A DNA stretch of 9,811 nucleotides from Candidatus Bathyarchaeota archaeon (GCA_023131555.1 JAGLZJ010000024.1:1-9811); one strand, 5' to 3'. Shown: positions 1 to 5,596, counted from the stretch's first letter. A program made the numbers and translations. Notes: generated from the letters alone by a model not told the origin.

Positions 1-62
1 TACCTGTCCTAAGGAGAATTATAAGTGCTATCGATCCGTCACCTGAACGAACCGAGAATCCA

Positions 63-106
63 GTTGGGGAGTAAAATTTAATCCCCCCCCACACACACAA
101 CCCAAC
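63..106. repeat. Palindromic TG/CA-flanked element, copy 1
   Basis: The core GGGAGTAAAATTTAATCCC (67-85) is an inverted repeat: GGGAGTAAA and TTTAATCCC pair with one mismatch around a single base. It continues into eight C's (83-90) and a CA run (91-99). An outer pair GTTGGG (63-68) and CCCAAC (101-106) extends the dyad. Positions 67-87 are identical to 1550-1570 in copy 3 over 21 bases. It lies 3' of the small minus-strand zinc-ribbon ORF. Function is unknown; a dispersed palindromic repeat or a protein-binding dyad are both possible. Confidence 0.7.
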
Positions 107-132
107 GGTACGTCAACGACGTTCATTACCGT

Positions 133-225
133 TTACTGCGAAGCAGAACTGGCTGAACCATTTCTACAATAAGGACAGTAGATTGCATCTTCTGGAACCT
201 CTTTGCCACAGCTAGGACAGAGCAA
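133..225 (-). CDS. Putative 30-residue zinc-ribbon protein, or remnant of a larger one
   Basis: On the minus strand a TTG at 225 opens 30 codons ending in TAA at 133. The peptide contains CPSCGKEVPEDAIYCPYC, a complete four-cysteine zinc ribbon (Cys3, Cys6, Cys17, Cys20), then a Ser/Ala-rich tail. AAGGGGAG (234-241 on the plus strand as its complement) is a strong Shine-Dalgarno site 8 bases ahead; another TTG at 231 sits too close to it. A TAG stop lies in frame about nine codons upstream, so no longer form is possible here. It may be a true mini-protein or the surviving C-terminus of a larger membrane protein, since such ribbons often end archaeal membrane proteins. The zinc fold is well supported; expression is inferred from the ribosome site and an AT-rich upstream region. 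Confidence 0.45.
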   Translation of the reverse strand: MLCPSCGKEVPEDAIYCPYCRNGSASSASQ

Positions 226-258
226 GCCCAAATCTCCCCTTAACCAAACGCTCTAGTA

Positions 259-300
259 GGATAAAACACAAAATATATTGGTTAATTAATTTATAGAACA
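259..300. promoter_or_regulatory. AT-rich divergent promoter region
   Basis: This region separates the minus-strand mini-ORF from the plus-strand gene at 320 and is almost entirely A/T. For the plus gene, TATATT (273-278) would start transcription near 302, leaving an 18-base leader with the Shine-Dalgarno site AGGTGAT (310-316); TTTATAG (290-296) is an alternative giving a nearly leaderless start. For the minus gene, the complement AATATATTT (271-279) would start near 249, ahead of its ribosome site. These are pattern matches to archaeal TATA boxes only. Confidence 0.4.
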
Positions 301-319
301 AAATTGAAAAGGTGATATC

Positions 320-592
320 GTGGGAAAAACTTATGGAAAATGCAAACTTTGTAAATCAGAAAAGTTTCTTAATTATGCTGGTCTTTGCAAACGGTGTAAT
401 CAAAAAGCTGTAAGCTCAGATATAAAAGAAGAAGCTCTTGAAAAACAGAAAAAAGCATTAGAAGCTCAAAAAGAGAGACAAGAAAAGAAAAAAGAAGAAA
501 CTATTGAAAAGCAAGTACTAGAAGAAAAAGATGAAGAAACTGCTGGTGAGGAAAAATCTGATGAAAAAGATTCCATAAATGAAAAGAGTTGA
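320..592 (+). CDS. Small zinc-ribbon protein with a charged helical tail
   Basis: This 90-residue protein starts with GTG at 320, preceded by AGGTGAT at good spacing. Residues 8-26 hold two knuckles, CKLC (Cys8, Cys11) and CKRC (Cys23, Cys26), which should bind one zinc ion. From about residue 36 to the end the protein is nearly all Lys and Glu with few hydrophobics, predicted as a single long charged helix or disordered tail. There is no signal peptide or membrane segment, so it is expected in the cytoplasm. Codon use is strongly A/T-rich (AAA, GAA), richer in A than the genes after 2360. I do not recognise a named family. A nucleic-acid or ribosome-associated role would fit such proteins but is only a guess. 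It stands alone between two copies of the palindromic element. Confidence 0.75.
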   Translation: MGKTYGKCKLCKSEKFLNYAGLCKRCNQKAVSSDIKEEALEKQKKALEAQKERQEKKKEETIEKQVLEEKDEETAGEEKSDEKDSINEKS

Positions 593-750
593 ATATAAAA
601 AACTAGATGCATGCATGATAAGTTAAAGGCAAAACCAAAAAGAACTATTTGGATTGAGAAATAAGGGCGATTAGAAAATAGCAAACTTCACTCATGGTTT
701 GCATGTTACCTTACAGTATAATATATCATAACATAGTTCAACGTAATTCT

Positions 751-778
751 TGTGTGTGTGGGGTCAAATTTTAATCCC
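751..778. repeat. Palindromic TG/CA-flanked element, copy 2
   Basis: A TG run (751-760) leads into GGGGTCAAATTTTAATCCC (760-778). Over 28 bases this matches copy 3 (1541-1568) at 24 positions, including the whole TG run and the AATCCC end, but it lacks the CA run on the right. It lies between the zinc-ribbon gene and the dockerin-like gene, about 30 bases ahead of the latter's likely TATA box. Confidence 0.6.
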
Positions 779-803
779 AAACCCAATTTTTCATGGTTTT
801 TAG

Positions 804-812
804 TTCTATATG
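804..812 (+). promoter_or_regulatory. Candidate TATA box for the dockerin-like gene
   Basis: TTCTATATG is centred near 809, predicting a start of transcription near 835. A second AT-rich stretch (814-824) would put it near 845. Both lie downstream of the ATG at 830 and upstream of the ATG at 869, which supports the shorter reading of the gene. The Shine-Dalgarno site GGAGGTGA is at 859-866. Confidence 0.4.
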
Positions 813-868
813 GATTTTAATATTCCCAGATGCAAATATTCATGATAAGATGTGAAAGGGAGGTGATC

Positions 869-1435
869 ATGATAATGCAAATCTCTCGCCTAACGCTCGC
901 GAATTTGATGATCGCCGTGATTCTACTCTCTTCTCCATTCATAGTTCAACTGACCTCGAGTGCTCCGTATGATCCATGGGCGGACTTAGACGGGGATGGA
1001 GATGTTGACATTTTTGATATCGTGGATATCGCTGGGCGATACGGCACAAAAGGCGACGCAACGAAGAATGTGAACGTGACAAATTGGCCTAAAGGAACAG
1101 CGGTAACTGTTTGGTATAGTAATGCATTGGGAAGTGGAGCATCCGAATTGAGTGAACGATATAATGCCGATGGATTTCAACTTATGCACCTATTAATGTA
1201 TGTAACTGGACTAAGCGATGGAGAACAAGCAACCATCCAACTCAGGGGATATATCTATGATTTCAATTCCACCACAACTTCAATATTTGTCACAGCCTAT
1301 AGTCAAATTTTCACCATGTCCAACGCTTATCTCGACTTAGTACTATACGTCCCCACCGAAGAATTCCAATTTAGGGCTGTTACAGAACTTGGAACAAATT
1401 GCTGGGTCCATCTAAGCTTCTACCTAACACGATGA
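869..1435 (+). CDS. Secreted or membrane-anchored protein with a dockerin-type calcium loop
   Basis: The start at 869 is chosen over 830 because GGAGGTGA (859-866) sits just ahead of it; this gives 188 residues. Residues 8-30 form a signal peptide or N-terminal anchor. Residues 39-50, within DLDGDGDVDIFD, form a textbook EF-hand loop with acidic residues at loop positions 1, 3, 5, 7, 9 and 12 (Asp39, 41, 43, 45, 47, 50), followed by a short helix and GRYGT. This is the dockerin type I / calcium-repeat signature in a single copy, whereas cellulosomal dockerins carry two. KNVNVTNWP and a beta-rich domain (residues about 76-188) with one cysteine (178) follow. It should act outside the cell, binding calcium; the ligand of the beta domain is unknown. 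It appears to be a single-gene transcription unit. Whether the loop mediates docking or only stabilises the fold cannot be told. Confidence 0.8.
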   Translation: MIMQISRLTLANLMIAVILLSSPFIVQLTSSAPYDPWADLDGDGDVDIFDIVDIAGRYGTKGDATKNVNVTNWPKGTAVTVWYSNALGSGASELSERYNADGFQLMHLLMYVTGLSDGEQATIQLRGYIYDFNSTTTSIFVTAYSQIFTMSNAYLDLVLYVPTEEFQFRAVTELGTNCWVHLSFYLTR

Positions 1436-1452
1436 TAGAATAAATAAGCCCT

Positions 1453-1470
1453 ATTCTTCTCTTTTCTTGT
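1453..1470 (+). terminator. Pyrimidine-rich terminator candidate after the dockerin-like gene
   Basis: Eighteen bases after the stop codon lies ATTCTTCTCTTTTCTTGT, an almost pure T/C run of the type that ends archaeal transcripts. There is no stable hairpin. It is the only T-rich stretch in this gap on the plus strand. Confidence 0.35.
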
Positions 1471-1502
1471 CTACGAATACTATACATGAACATCAAAGAA
1501 TG

Positions 1503-1515
1503 ACGCGCGCGCGTG
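1503..1515. repeat. Alternating CG tract
   Basis: Thirteen bases of strict purine-pyrimidine alternation (ACGCGCGCGCGTG) lie in the gap between the dockerin-like gene and the membrane-protein gene. It is the longest pure (CG)n run in the window. Such DNA can adopt the left-handed Z form under negative supercoiling; no coding role is visible. Confidence 0.75.
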
Positions 1516-1540
1516 GTGTAGGGGGTTCATTATAGAGTGC

Positions 1541-1590
1541 TGTGTGTGTGGGAGTAAAATTTAATCCCCCACACATTTCGCGTGCGCGTA
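1541..1590. repeat. Palindromic TG/CA-flanked element, copy 3, with adjoining CG-rich tract
   Basis: This is the most complete copy: a TG run (1541-1550), the core GGGAGTAAAATTTAATCCC (1550-1568), then CCCACACA (1568-1575), so both arms of the dyad are present. TGTGTGGG on the left pairs with CCCACACA on the right outside the inner stem. A further alternating stretch CGCGTGCGCGTA (1579-1590) follows at once. The element lies 48-100 bases upstream of the first possible start of the membrane-protein gene. Confidence 0.7.
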
Positions 1591-1623
1591 TAATTTCAAT
1601 TTAACCCATGTTTTGATGAAACA

Positions 1624-1633
1624 TCTTTATACT
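1624..1633 (+). promoter_or_regulatory. Candidate TATA box for the four-helix membrane protein
   Basis: TCTTTATACT is centred near 1629 and predicts transcription from about 1655. That is downstream of the ATG at 1638 and upstream of the ATG at 1692. A competing TATAATTT at 1589-1596 would start near 1618 and allow the longer protein. Confidence 0.35.
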
Positions 1634-1691
1634 AATAATGCGAAATGGGTTTCTAGGTTATGGTTGTCGCCTTCTTATTGAAGGCTTAAAA

Positions 1692-2270
1692 ATGGTGAAA
1701 AAAATGGATGAAAAGGGCAATTATAGCGACGGAGAGTTTTGGAAGCGAAAAATTAAGGAACACTGGAAAGTATTTACGGCCTTTATTACTGGTTGTGTAG
1801 TTGCTACCCTGGGCGCGCTTCTGGTTCTTTTTTGGTTCATTGAGACTTCTCCAATTGGAGCTATGGGTACCGCAACCATCGGAGAATGGACCTTAGCGTG
1901 GACTTGGGAGTTTTTCATATTTCTTATACTGTGGGAGTTATTGATTGTAGGGATACCTGTCGGGGTTGCTTTTGGAGTGGGTGGATATTTATGGTGGAAT
2001 AGATTTTCAGCTGAGGAGAAAGCGGAGTTTAAAGGCAGATGGCGGGGTCATAGAACCGCTGAAGGTGGGGGTTTCGGGTTCTTTATGTTCATTGCGTATT
2101 CAATTTACATATATATCAATGGAGACTTTTTCACCCCACTTGGAGACTATCCTTATAGATATTGGGTGGATTCTTGGTTCCTAACTTTAGCCTGGTTACT
2201 CGTAATTTTTGGTATCCCAGCAGCGATAATTCTGACCATTGTATATTTTAAAGTATGGCGCAAAAAGTAA
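1692..2270 (+). CDS. Four-helix integral membrane protein of unknown function
   Basis: The start at 1692 gives 192 residues; an ATG at 1638 would add 18 residues with no membrane or domain content and lies too near a likely TATA box. After a charged N-terminus there are about four membrane segments: residues 28-50, 72-100 (long, possibly with a bend at the Gly-Ile-Pro), 126-143 and 162-186. A basic cytosolic end, KVWRKK, closes the protein. The loop at 102-124 is charged and Arg/Glu-rich (AEEKAEF...RWRGHR). Trp is unusually frequent. No catalytic motif, zinc site or transporter signature is visible. I have an impression of similar membrane proteins in other uncultured archaea, but cannot name a family. 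It seems to be transcribed alone: the dockerin-like gene ends over 250 bases upstream, beyond two repeats and a terminator-like run. Confidence 0.75.
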   Translation: MVKKMDEKGNYSDGEFWKRKIKEHWKVFTAFITGCVVATLGALLVLFWFIETSPIGAMGTATIGEWTLAWTWEFFIFLILWELLIVGIPVGVAFGVGGYLWWNRFSAEEKAEFKGRWRGHRTAEGGGFGFFMFIAYSIYIYINGDFFTPLGDYPYRYWVDSWFLTLAWLLVIFGIPAAIILTIVYFKVWRKK

Positions 2271-2303
2271 TAGTATAGAATTATAAAAAGCAAAAAGCGG
2301 ATA

Positions 2304-2314
2304 ATGCGCGCGCA
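2304..2314. repeat. Alternating CG tract
   Basis: Eleven bases of strict alternation (ATGCGCGCGCA) lie 34 bases after the stop of the membrane-protein gene and 48 bases before the NimA-like gene. A pyrimidine-rich stretch, CCTTAATCTTCTCTTGTTC (2317-2335), follows and may end the upstream transcript. Confidence 0.7.
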
Positions 2315-2361
2315 ATCCTTAATCTTCTCTTGTTCACATTCATTGTGAGGGTTAGCGTCTT

Positions 2362-2895
2362 ATGGGCGATGATGTTTTCGTTGAAAACGGATTGGTTGAG
2401 ATGGAGAAAATGTTCAAGAGTGCTGAAGTCGGTCGGATGGGTCTCTGTAGTGGATTGAAGCCATACATTATCCCCTTGAACTTCTTATATCATAAGGGAA
2501 AGATCGTTTTTCACTGCGCTTGGGAGGGAAGGAAGCTAATGATCATCAAAGAGAACCCTAACTGCTGCTTTGAAGTTGATGCATTTGTGGGAGAGGTGAA
2601 CGATCATCACGAGACTCAGTGCCATCTAGATTACGATAGTGTATTGGCTTATGGACGTGCTCGAGTGGAGAAGGATATTGCTAAGAAGGTTCGTTTCTTG
2701 CAGCTGTTCGCTGAGAAATACAGTGAACCTTACAGGAAGCCCGCTTCAGAAGGCGGGAAGAGATTCGACAGCTCTCAGGCATCAGAATGCTGTTGCGTTG
2801 TCATAGATGTAGAGGAGCTAACGGGACGTCGGGAACGGACTGTTGACGGGAAGCGTGAGAAGACGATGTGGCATCATCGCTTCATAGGTTCATGA
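2362..2895 (+). CDS. FMN-binding split-barrel protein of the pyridoxamine 5'-phosphate oxidase-like (NimA-type) family
   Basis: This 177-residue protein has the layout of the Pyridox_ox_2 / NimA family. The start of the barrel (residues 12-45) includes GRMGLCSGLKPYIIPLNF. It is followed by KIVFHCAWEGRKL (about 47-59), where His51 and the Glu-Gly-Arg-Lys turn match the usual flavin-phosphate contact region, and then NPNCCFEVD (66-73). GRARVE (98-103) and a C-terminal strand CCCVVIDVEELTGRR (143-157) complete the fold. Family members bind FMN or F420-like cofactors as dimers and act on small molecules; some reduce nitroimidazoles. The substrate here is unknown. It is cysteine-rich (six Cys, including a CCC run at 143-145). 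The ATG at 2362 has only a weak ribosome site (GTGAGG, 2345-2350). It converges with the phosphoesterase gene on the other strand. Confidence 0.85.
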   Translation: MGDDVFVENGLVEMEKMFKSAEVGRMGLCSGLKPYIIPLNFLYHKGKIVFHCAWEGRKLMIIKENPNCCFEVDAFVGEVNDHHETQCHLDYDSVLAYGRARVEKDIAKKVRFLQLFAEKYSEPYRKPASEGGKRFDSSQASECCCVVIDVEELTGRRERTVDGKREKTMWHHRFIGS

Positions 2896-2903
2896 ATCAT
2901 GCC

Positions 2904-2943
2904 TGCGCATAGCGCATCAGTAAGTATTTCTTGATTTAAGAAA
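2904..2943. terminator. Two small hairpins between convergent genes, possible bidirectional terminator
   Basis: TGCGC-ATA-GCGCA (2904-2916) and TTTCTT-GATTT-AAGAAA (2927-2943) are short inverted repeats in the 67-base gap between the plus-strand FMN gene and the minus-strand phosphoesterase gene. Each strand has a T-rich run at the second one, which suits ends of both transcripts. The stems are short, so this is a weak call. Confidence 0.35.
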
Positions 2944-2954
2944 ACGCGCGCGCA
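2944..2954. repeat. Alternating CG tract
   Basis: Eleven alternating bases (ACGCGCGCGCA) lie eight bases past the stop codon of the phosphoesterase gene, inside the convergent gap. The core is the same as that at 2304-2314, CGCGCGC followed by A. Confidence 0.7.
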
Positions 2955-2962
2955 GAGCCATT

Positions 2963-3598
2963 TCACACCTTCATTTTTATGAGTAGCCATTGATCCTGGT
3001 CCTGCTTTTTCTGGCTATACTTCTTAAGCTTCACTAGGACGTACATGCCTTTGACGCGTTCTCCGTTCAGATAGAACTCGATCTTGTCCTCTTGCCAGAT
3101 CTTCAGTCGGTAGGATCCCTTGTCCCAGATCTTAACGGTTCCTGCGCCATATTCTCCTTTAGGGATAACCCCTTCGAATGTGCCGTATTCAAGGGGATGA
3201 TCTTCTGTTTCCACGGCGAGTCTCCGTATTCCTGGTTGCGTTGGCACGCCTTTTGGAACGGCCCAGCTTTTGAGGACTCCGTCGCGGGATAGACGGAAGT
3301 CATAGTGAAGGCTTCTAGCGCGATGTTCTTGTATCACGAATCTCGCAGCTTCTCCTATCTCTCCGTCTCCTCTCGGTTCAATGGTCTTCGCGAAATCCCT
3401 CTTTCTAGCATATTCTTGCAGCGCTGGTTCAGTCTCTCTAACGTGTTGTTTTTCTCTACTTATTTTTAGCCAGTTCTCGCTCTTGGCTCCTGTTTCGTAC
3501 CTGCTGTTCTTCTCCTTCGCTATGATGCTGCTGAATCCTCTTCTTAAGGCAGATTTCAAATATGTCTCCCCGTTTCCCTGCGCGAAGATGTAGGGCAC
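2963..3598 (-). CDS. LigD-type 3'-phosphoesterase with a residual ligase-like N-terminus
   Basis: Residues about 62-211 form a complete phosphoesterase (PE) domain of the LigD DNA end-joining system. Such domains trim 3'-phosphate and ribonucleotide ends at double-strand breaks using a divalent metal. The key residues are visible: His92, His98, Asp100 and Arg102 in the stretch EHRARSLHYDFRL, and His134 in ETEDHPLEYG, spaced as in the well-studied Pseudomonas enzyme (from memory, 42/48/50/52/84). The tail QWLLIKMKV is typical. Residues 1-48 are different: QGNGETYLKSALRRGF, then IIAKEKNSRY and WLKI, which resemble motifs IV-V of an ATP-dependent DNA ligase. The adenylation lysine, most of the ligase domain and its OB fold are absent. 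The start is GTG at 3598 with no clear ribosome site, abutting a CG tract. The domain itself should be functional; the leader looks like a remnant. Confidence 0.85.
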   Translation of the reverse strand: MPYIFAQGNGETYLKSALRRGFSSIIAKEKNSRYETGAKSENWLKISREKQHVRETEPALQEYARKRDFAKTIEPRGDGEIGEAARFVIQEHRARSLHYDFRLSRDGVLKSWAVPKGVPTQPGIRRLAVETEDHPLEYGTFEGVIPKGEYGAGTVKIWDKGSYRLKIWQEDKIEFYLNGERVKGMYVLVKLKKYSQKKQDQDQWLLIKMKV

Positions 3599-3609
3599 CG
3601 CGCGCGTAT
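3599..3609. repeat. Alternating CG tract at a gene junction
   Basis: CGCGCGCGTAT alternates for eleven bases. It separates the ligase-like leader of the phosphoesterase gene (from 3598 down) from a LigD polymerase-like N-terminal peptide (3690-3607) read in another frame. Confidence 0.7.
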
Positions 3610-3690
3610 CTTCTGTAAGTTTGTAAATTTCACTCGACTCTTCGATATAGCGTTAGCTCTTACGGGCTTTGACCTTGTCGTCTCAGGCAT
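3607..3690 (-). pseudogene. Possible N-terminal remnant of a LigD polymerase domain
   Basis: From an ATG at 3690 the minus strand reads 28 codons beginning MPETTRSKPVR and ending SRVKFTNLQKI at 3607. VKFTNLQKI resembles the opening strand of LigD/archaeo-eukaryotic primase polymerase domains (pattern V-K-[LF]-T-N-x-x-K-[IV]). It ends exactly at the CG tract, and beyond it this frame runs as nonsense (RARCPTSS...) to a stop. The ligase-like leader and PE domain continue in a different frame. Together these suggest a Pol-Lig-PE gene with a large internal deletion. The match is short, so a chance ORF is still possible. Confidence 0.4.
3643..3650 (-). promoter_or_regulatory. Candidate TATA box for the phosphoesterase gene
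   Basis: On the minus strand CTATATCG is centred near 3647, predicting transcription from about 3621 and a leader of about 22 bases before the GTG at 3598. It lies inside the putative polymerase remnant, which would make that remnant untranslated. Confidence 0.35.
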
Positions 3691-3730
3691 GCCTTTCTCT
3701 CTAATCGTGTAACATCTTGTCTGTGGTTCT

Positions 3731-4198
3731 TCAGAGCCTGATCTTTTGGGATTGAATACTGCTTGGTTTCATGTACTCGAATACTTTTGGCTCGAGTTTG
3801 ATCAGTGCGTATTTGGGATCCTTCGGTGTTTTGAAGAATTCTTTCATGAAAGGGATCTTTTCGAAGATGTACGCTCTAATCTCTTCATCTTTCACTAGGT
3901 TGGCAACGCACTCTGCTCTTATTGTGCCTTTTGATTCTCCTTCTTCAACGAGGAGGCAGAACTCAACTCTAGGATTTCTCTGGATTTGACTGGTCTTCGC
4001 GTCGTCCGAACCTGTTGCGACGTAGAAGCCACCCCGTAGATATATCAGTGTCACTGGTCTGACCCGGGGCTGATTACCCTCCATAGTGGCGAGAAAGACG
4101 TGCTGCTGTTCAACGAAGTGACGGAAGACCTCATCTTTCACGCTCTCTTTCTCTGTTGAATTCAAGGCTGATCCTCGCTGTTCCTTGTCACACTGCAT
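3731..4198 (-). CDS. FMN-binding split-barrel protein (pyridoxamine 5'-phosphate oxidase family)
   Basis: This 155-residue protein shows the classic N-terminal half of the family. A helix (residues 15-30) leads into QQHVFLATMEGNQPRVRPVT (31-50), the strand and turn that line the flavin site. GGFYVATGSDDAKTSQIQRNPRVEFCLL (56-83) follows, with the Lys-Thr-x-Gln-Ile phosphate-contact region. The end ALIKLEPKVFEYMKP (131-145) is the usual last strand. Members bind FMN as dimers; the substrate is unknown and the protein is not close to the NimA-like one at 2362-2895. The ATG at 4198 has no ribosome site but lies about 25 bases from a TATA-like box, consistent with a leaderless message; a TTG twelve codons in has a better ribosome site and is an alternative. 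It follows the radical SAM gene by 51 bases but appears to have its own promoter. Confidence 0.85.
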   Translation of the reverse strand: MQCDKEQRGSALNSTEKESVKDEVFRHFVEQQHVFLATMEGNQPRVRPVTLIYLRGGFYVATGSDDAKTSQIQRNPRVEFCLLVEEGESKGTIRAECVANLVKDEEIRAYIFEKIPFMKEFFKTPKDPKYALIKLEPKVFEYMKPSSIQSQKIRL

Positions 4199-4220
4199 AA
4201 TTAAACATTGGCGCGGAGCC

Positions 4221-4228
4221 CGTATAGA
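4221..4228 (-). promoter_or_regulatory. Candidate TATA box for a leaderless FMN-protein transcript
   Basis: On the minus strand TCTATACG lies 23-30 bases ahead of the ATG at 4198, the distance expected when transcription starts at the initiation codon itself. It fits the lack of a Shine-Dalgarno site there. Confidence 0.45.
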
Positions 4229-4249
4229 TGTGTGGTAAGCGCACGCATC

Positions 4250-5596
4250 TTAGTGAGTTGAACTGCACAGGTATTTCTTGTTCTCGAGTTCCAAGGGGCA
4301 TCCTCCGCCACAGACAGTGAGTTGAGGGCACTCCTTACACTTCTGTTCGATGTACTCCCGGTTTCTGATTTTTACTGCAAGAGGGTGGTTCCAGATCTTT
4401 GTCCATTTTTCTTTGAGGACGTTTCCCAGGCTCTCAAAGAAGCTTTGGCAAGGATATACATCCCCGTTGGGCGCAACGCACATGTTTACTTGAGCAGCAG
4501 TGCATGATTTCACTCCAAGACCTAGCTTCACTGGATCAAGCTGGCAATATTGGGTCGGCGTATACCAAAGGAACCTAAGTCCTAAGTGGGCTGCCTTCTC
4601 CTTGATTTCCTTAAGGAGTTCCTCCAGGATTTCCGTCTGGAGGGCAAACTGACCGCTGACTTCAACCCCCTTTCCCGAATAAATCAGACTGTTGCAGCCA
4701 AAAGCAGCCACTCCCAAGTCTTTGATGAAATCCACGGTTTCCAGGAATCCGTCAGCGTTCTGTTTGTTTAGTGTAGTGTTTGTTGTAACATAGATCTCCG
4801 TCTTCAGTGCGTTCTTGATTCCTGTAACGGTCTCGGTCCAGCTTCCTTTCACACCTGTGATTCTGTCGTGTACTGAGGCTTTATGCGACTCTAGAGTGAT
4901 TTGAACGAAATCCAACCCTGCTTCTTCAAGTGTCTTCACGTAATTCCGGTCACTGAGTCTTCTTCCGTTAGTGATTAGCCCTGTGACTATTCCGTTCTCT
5001 TGAGCGAACCTCAATAGGTCTGGCAGGTCTTCTCGGATGGTGGGTTCTCCACCTGTAAAGGTTGCGATGAATATGCCGATTTCTCCGAGCTTCGTTATGA
5101 TGGATTTCCACTCTTGAGTCGTGAGTTCAGGTGTTTCATGGGAGCCTCCTGCGTAGCAGTGGACGCACTTGTTTTGACATCTGAAGGTTAACGCAAGGTC
5201 CATCCTTAGGGGGGCGGAGAGTGACTGAGTGAAGGGTTCAACCTTTTTCACGCCGAGGTAGGAGACTGGGCAGACTTTCTCGGTTTGAGCGAGGGTGCTG
5301 ATGGTGAAAATCAGCTTCTCATGTTCAGAACGCGCCGTAGCCTCCTTCACTCGGTACATCTTCCTAACGTTCTCAACTGCTTCATCAAGGGACATTCCCT
5401 GCATCAAGAAGTAAGCGTGGACCGTTGCGGTTTCATTGAGATACAGGACGGTGTTGGCGTTGATCACCAGCAGTCCTTGATCGTTGGGTTCCACCCGCAG
5501 TTGCAGAGCCATCTTGGCAAGTTCCCCCACTCCTCTGTACGTGTAGCGACCAACTGGAATCTTGGAGTGTTTGAAGGTTCTCCGAAGGAAGCTCAA
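4250..5596 (-). CDS. Radical SAM/SPASM enzyme with PqqD-like domain, probable peptide or protein maturase
   Basis: A TTG at 5596 gives 448 residues. It is chosen because AGGGGGTG sits 5 bases ahead and it avoids overlap with the gene upstream; the ATG at 5668 would add 24 residues antisense-like to the neighbour's Cys-Ala tail. Residues about 41-88 look like a PqqD-type peptide-recognition element (GLLVINANTVLYLN, then a helix with DEAVENV). The radical SAM core follows with CQNKCVHC (Cys140, 144, 147) for the catalytic 4Fe-4S cluster and GGEP (182-185) for SAM binding. The C-terminal SPASM domain carries Cys351, 365, 373, 383, 420, 423, 429, 433 and 444, enough for auxiliary clusters. Enzymes of this build modify ribosomally made peptides or proteins. 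It is the last gene of a three-gene operon whose second member ends in a Cys-Ala tail, the obvious candidate substrate. The reaction is unknown. Confidence 0.9.
   Translation of the reverse strand: MSFLRRTFKHSKIPVGRYTYRGVGELAKMALQLRVEPNDQGLLVINANTVLYLNETATVHAYFLMQGMSLDEAVENVRKMYRVKEATARSEHEKLIFTISTLAQTEKVCPVSYLGVKKVEPFTQSLSAPLRMDLALTFRCQNKCVHCYAGGSHETPELTTQEWKSIITKLGEIGIFIATFTGGEPTIREDLPDLLRFAQENGIVTGLITNGRRLSDRNYVKTLEEAGLDFVQITLESHKASVHDRITGVKGSWTETVTGIKNALKTEIYVTTNTTLNKQNADGFLETVDFIKDLGVAAFGCNSLIYSGKGVEVSGQFALQTEILEELLKEIKEKAAHLGLRFLWYTPTQYCQLDPVKLGLGVKSCTAAQVNMCVAPNGDVYPCQSFFESLGNVLKEKWTKIWNHPLAVKIRNREYIEQKCKECPQLTVCGGGCPLELENKKYLCSSTH

Noticed and set aside
25..81. An 18-codon ORF starting with GTG at 25 after AAGGAGAA, ending inside palindromic copy 1
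   Set aside because: The ribosome site is good, but the peptide (begins MLSIRHLNEPR) is very short, unrecognised, and its end is made of repeat sequence. Not enough to call a gene.
466..684. Minus-strand 72-residue ORF opposite the zinc-ribbon/charged-helix gene
   Set aside because: Its Ser/Phe-rich sequence is the antisense of Lys/Glu codons; the plus-strand gene with paired CxxC motifs explains the region.
681..702. Inverted repeat GCAAAC / GTTTGC with a 10-base loop after the first zinc-ribbon gene
   Set aside because: Six pairs and a long loop with no T-run after it; expected by chance in AT-rich DNA.
63..1575. CRISPR-like reading of the three repeat copies
   Set aside because: Spacing of about 690 and 790 bases with genes in between, and no regular spacers.
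1638..1691. Longer start for the four-helix membrane protein at 1638
   Set aside because: It has no ribosome site, lies only a few bases after a TATA-like box, and adds 18 residues lacking any domain. Kept as an alternative only.
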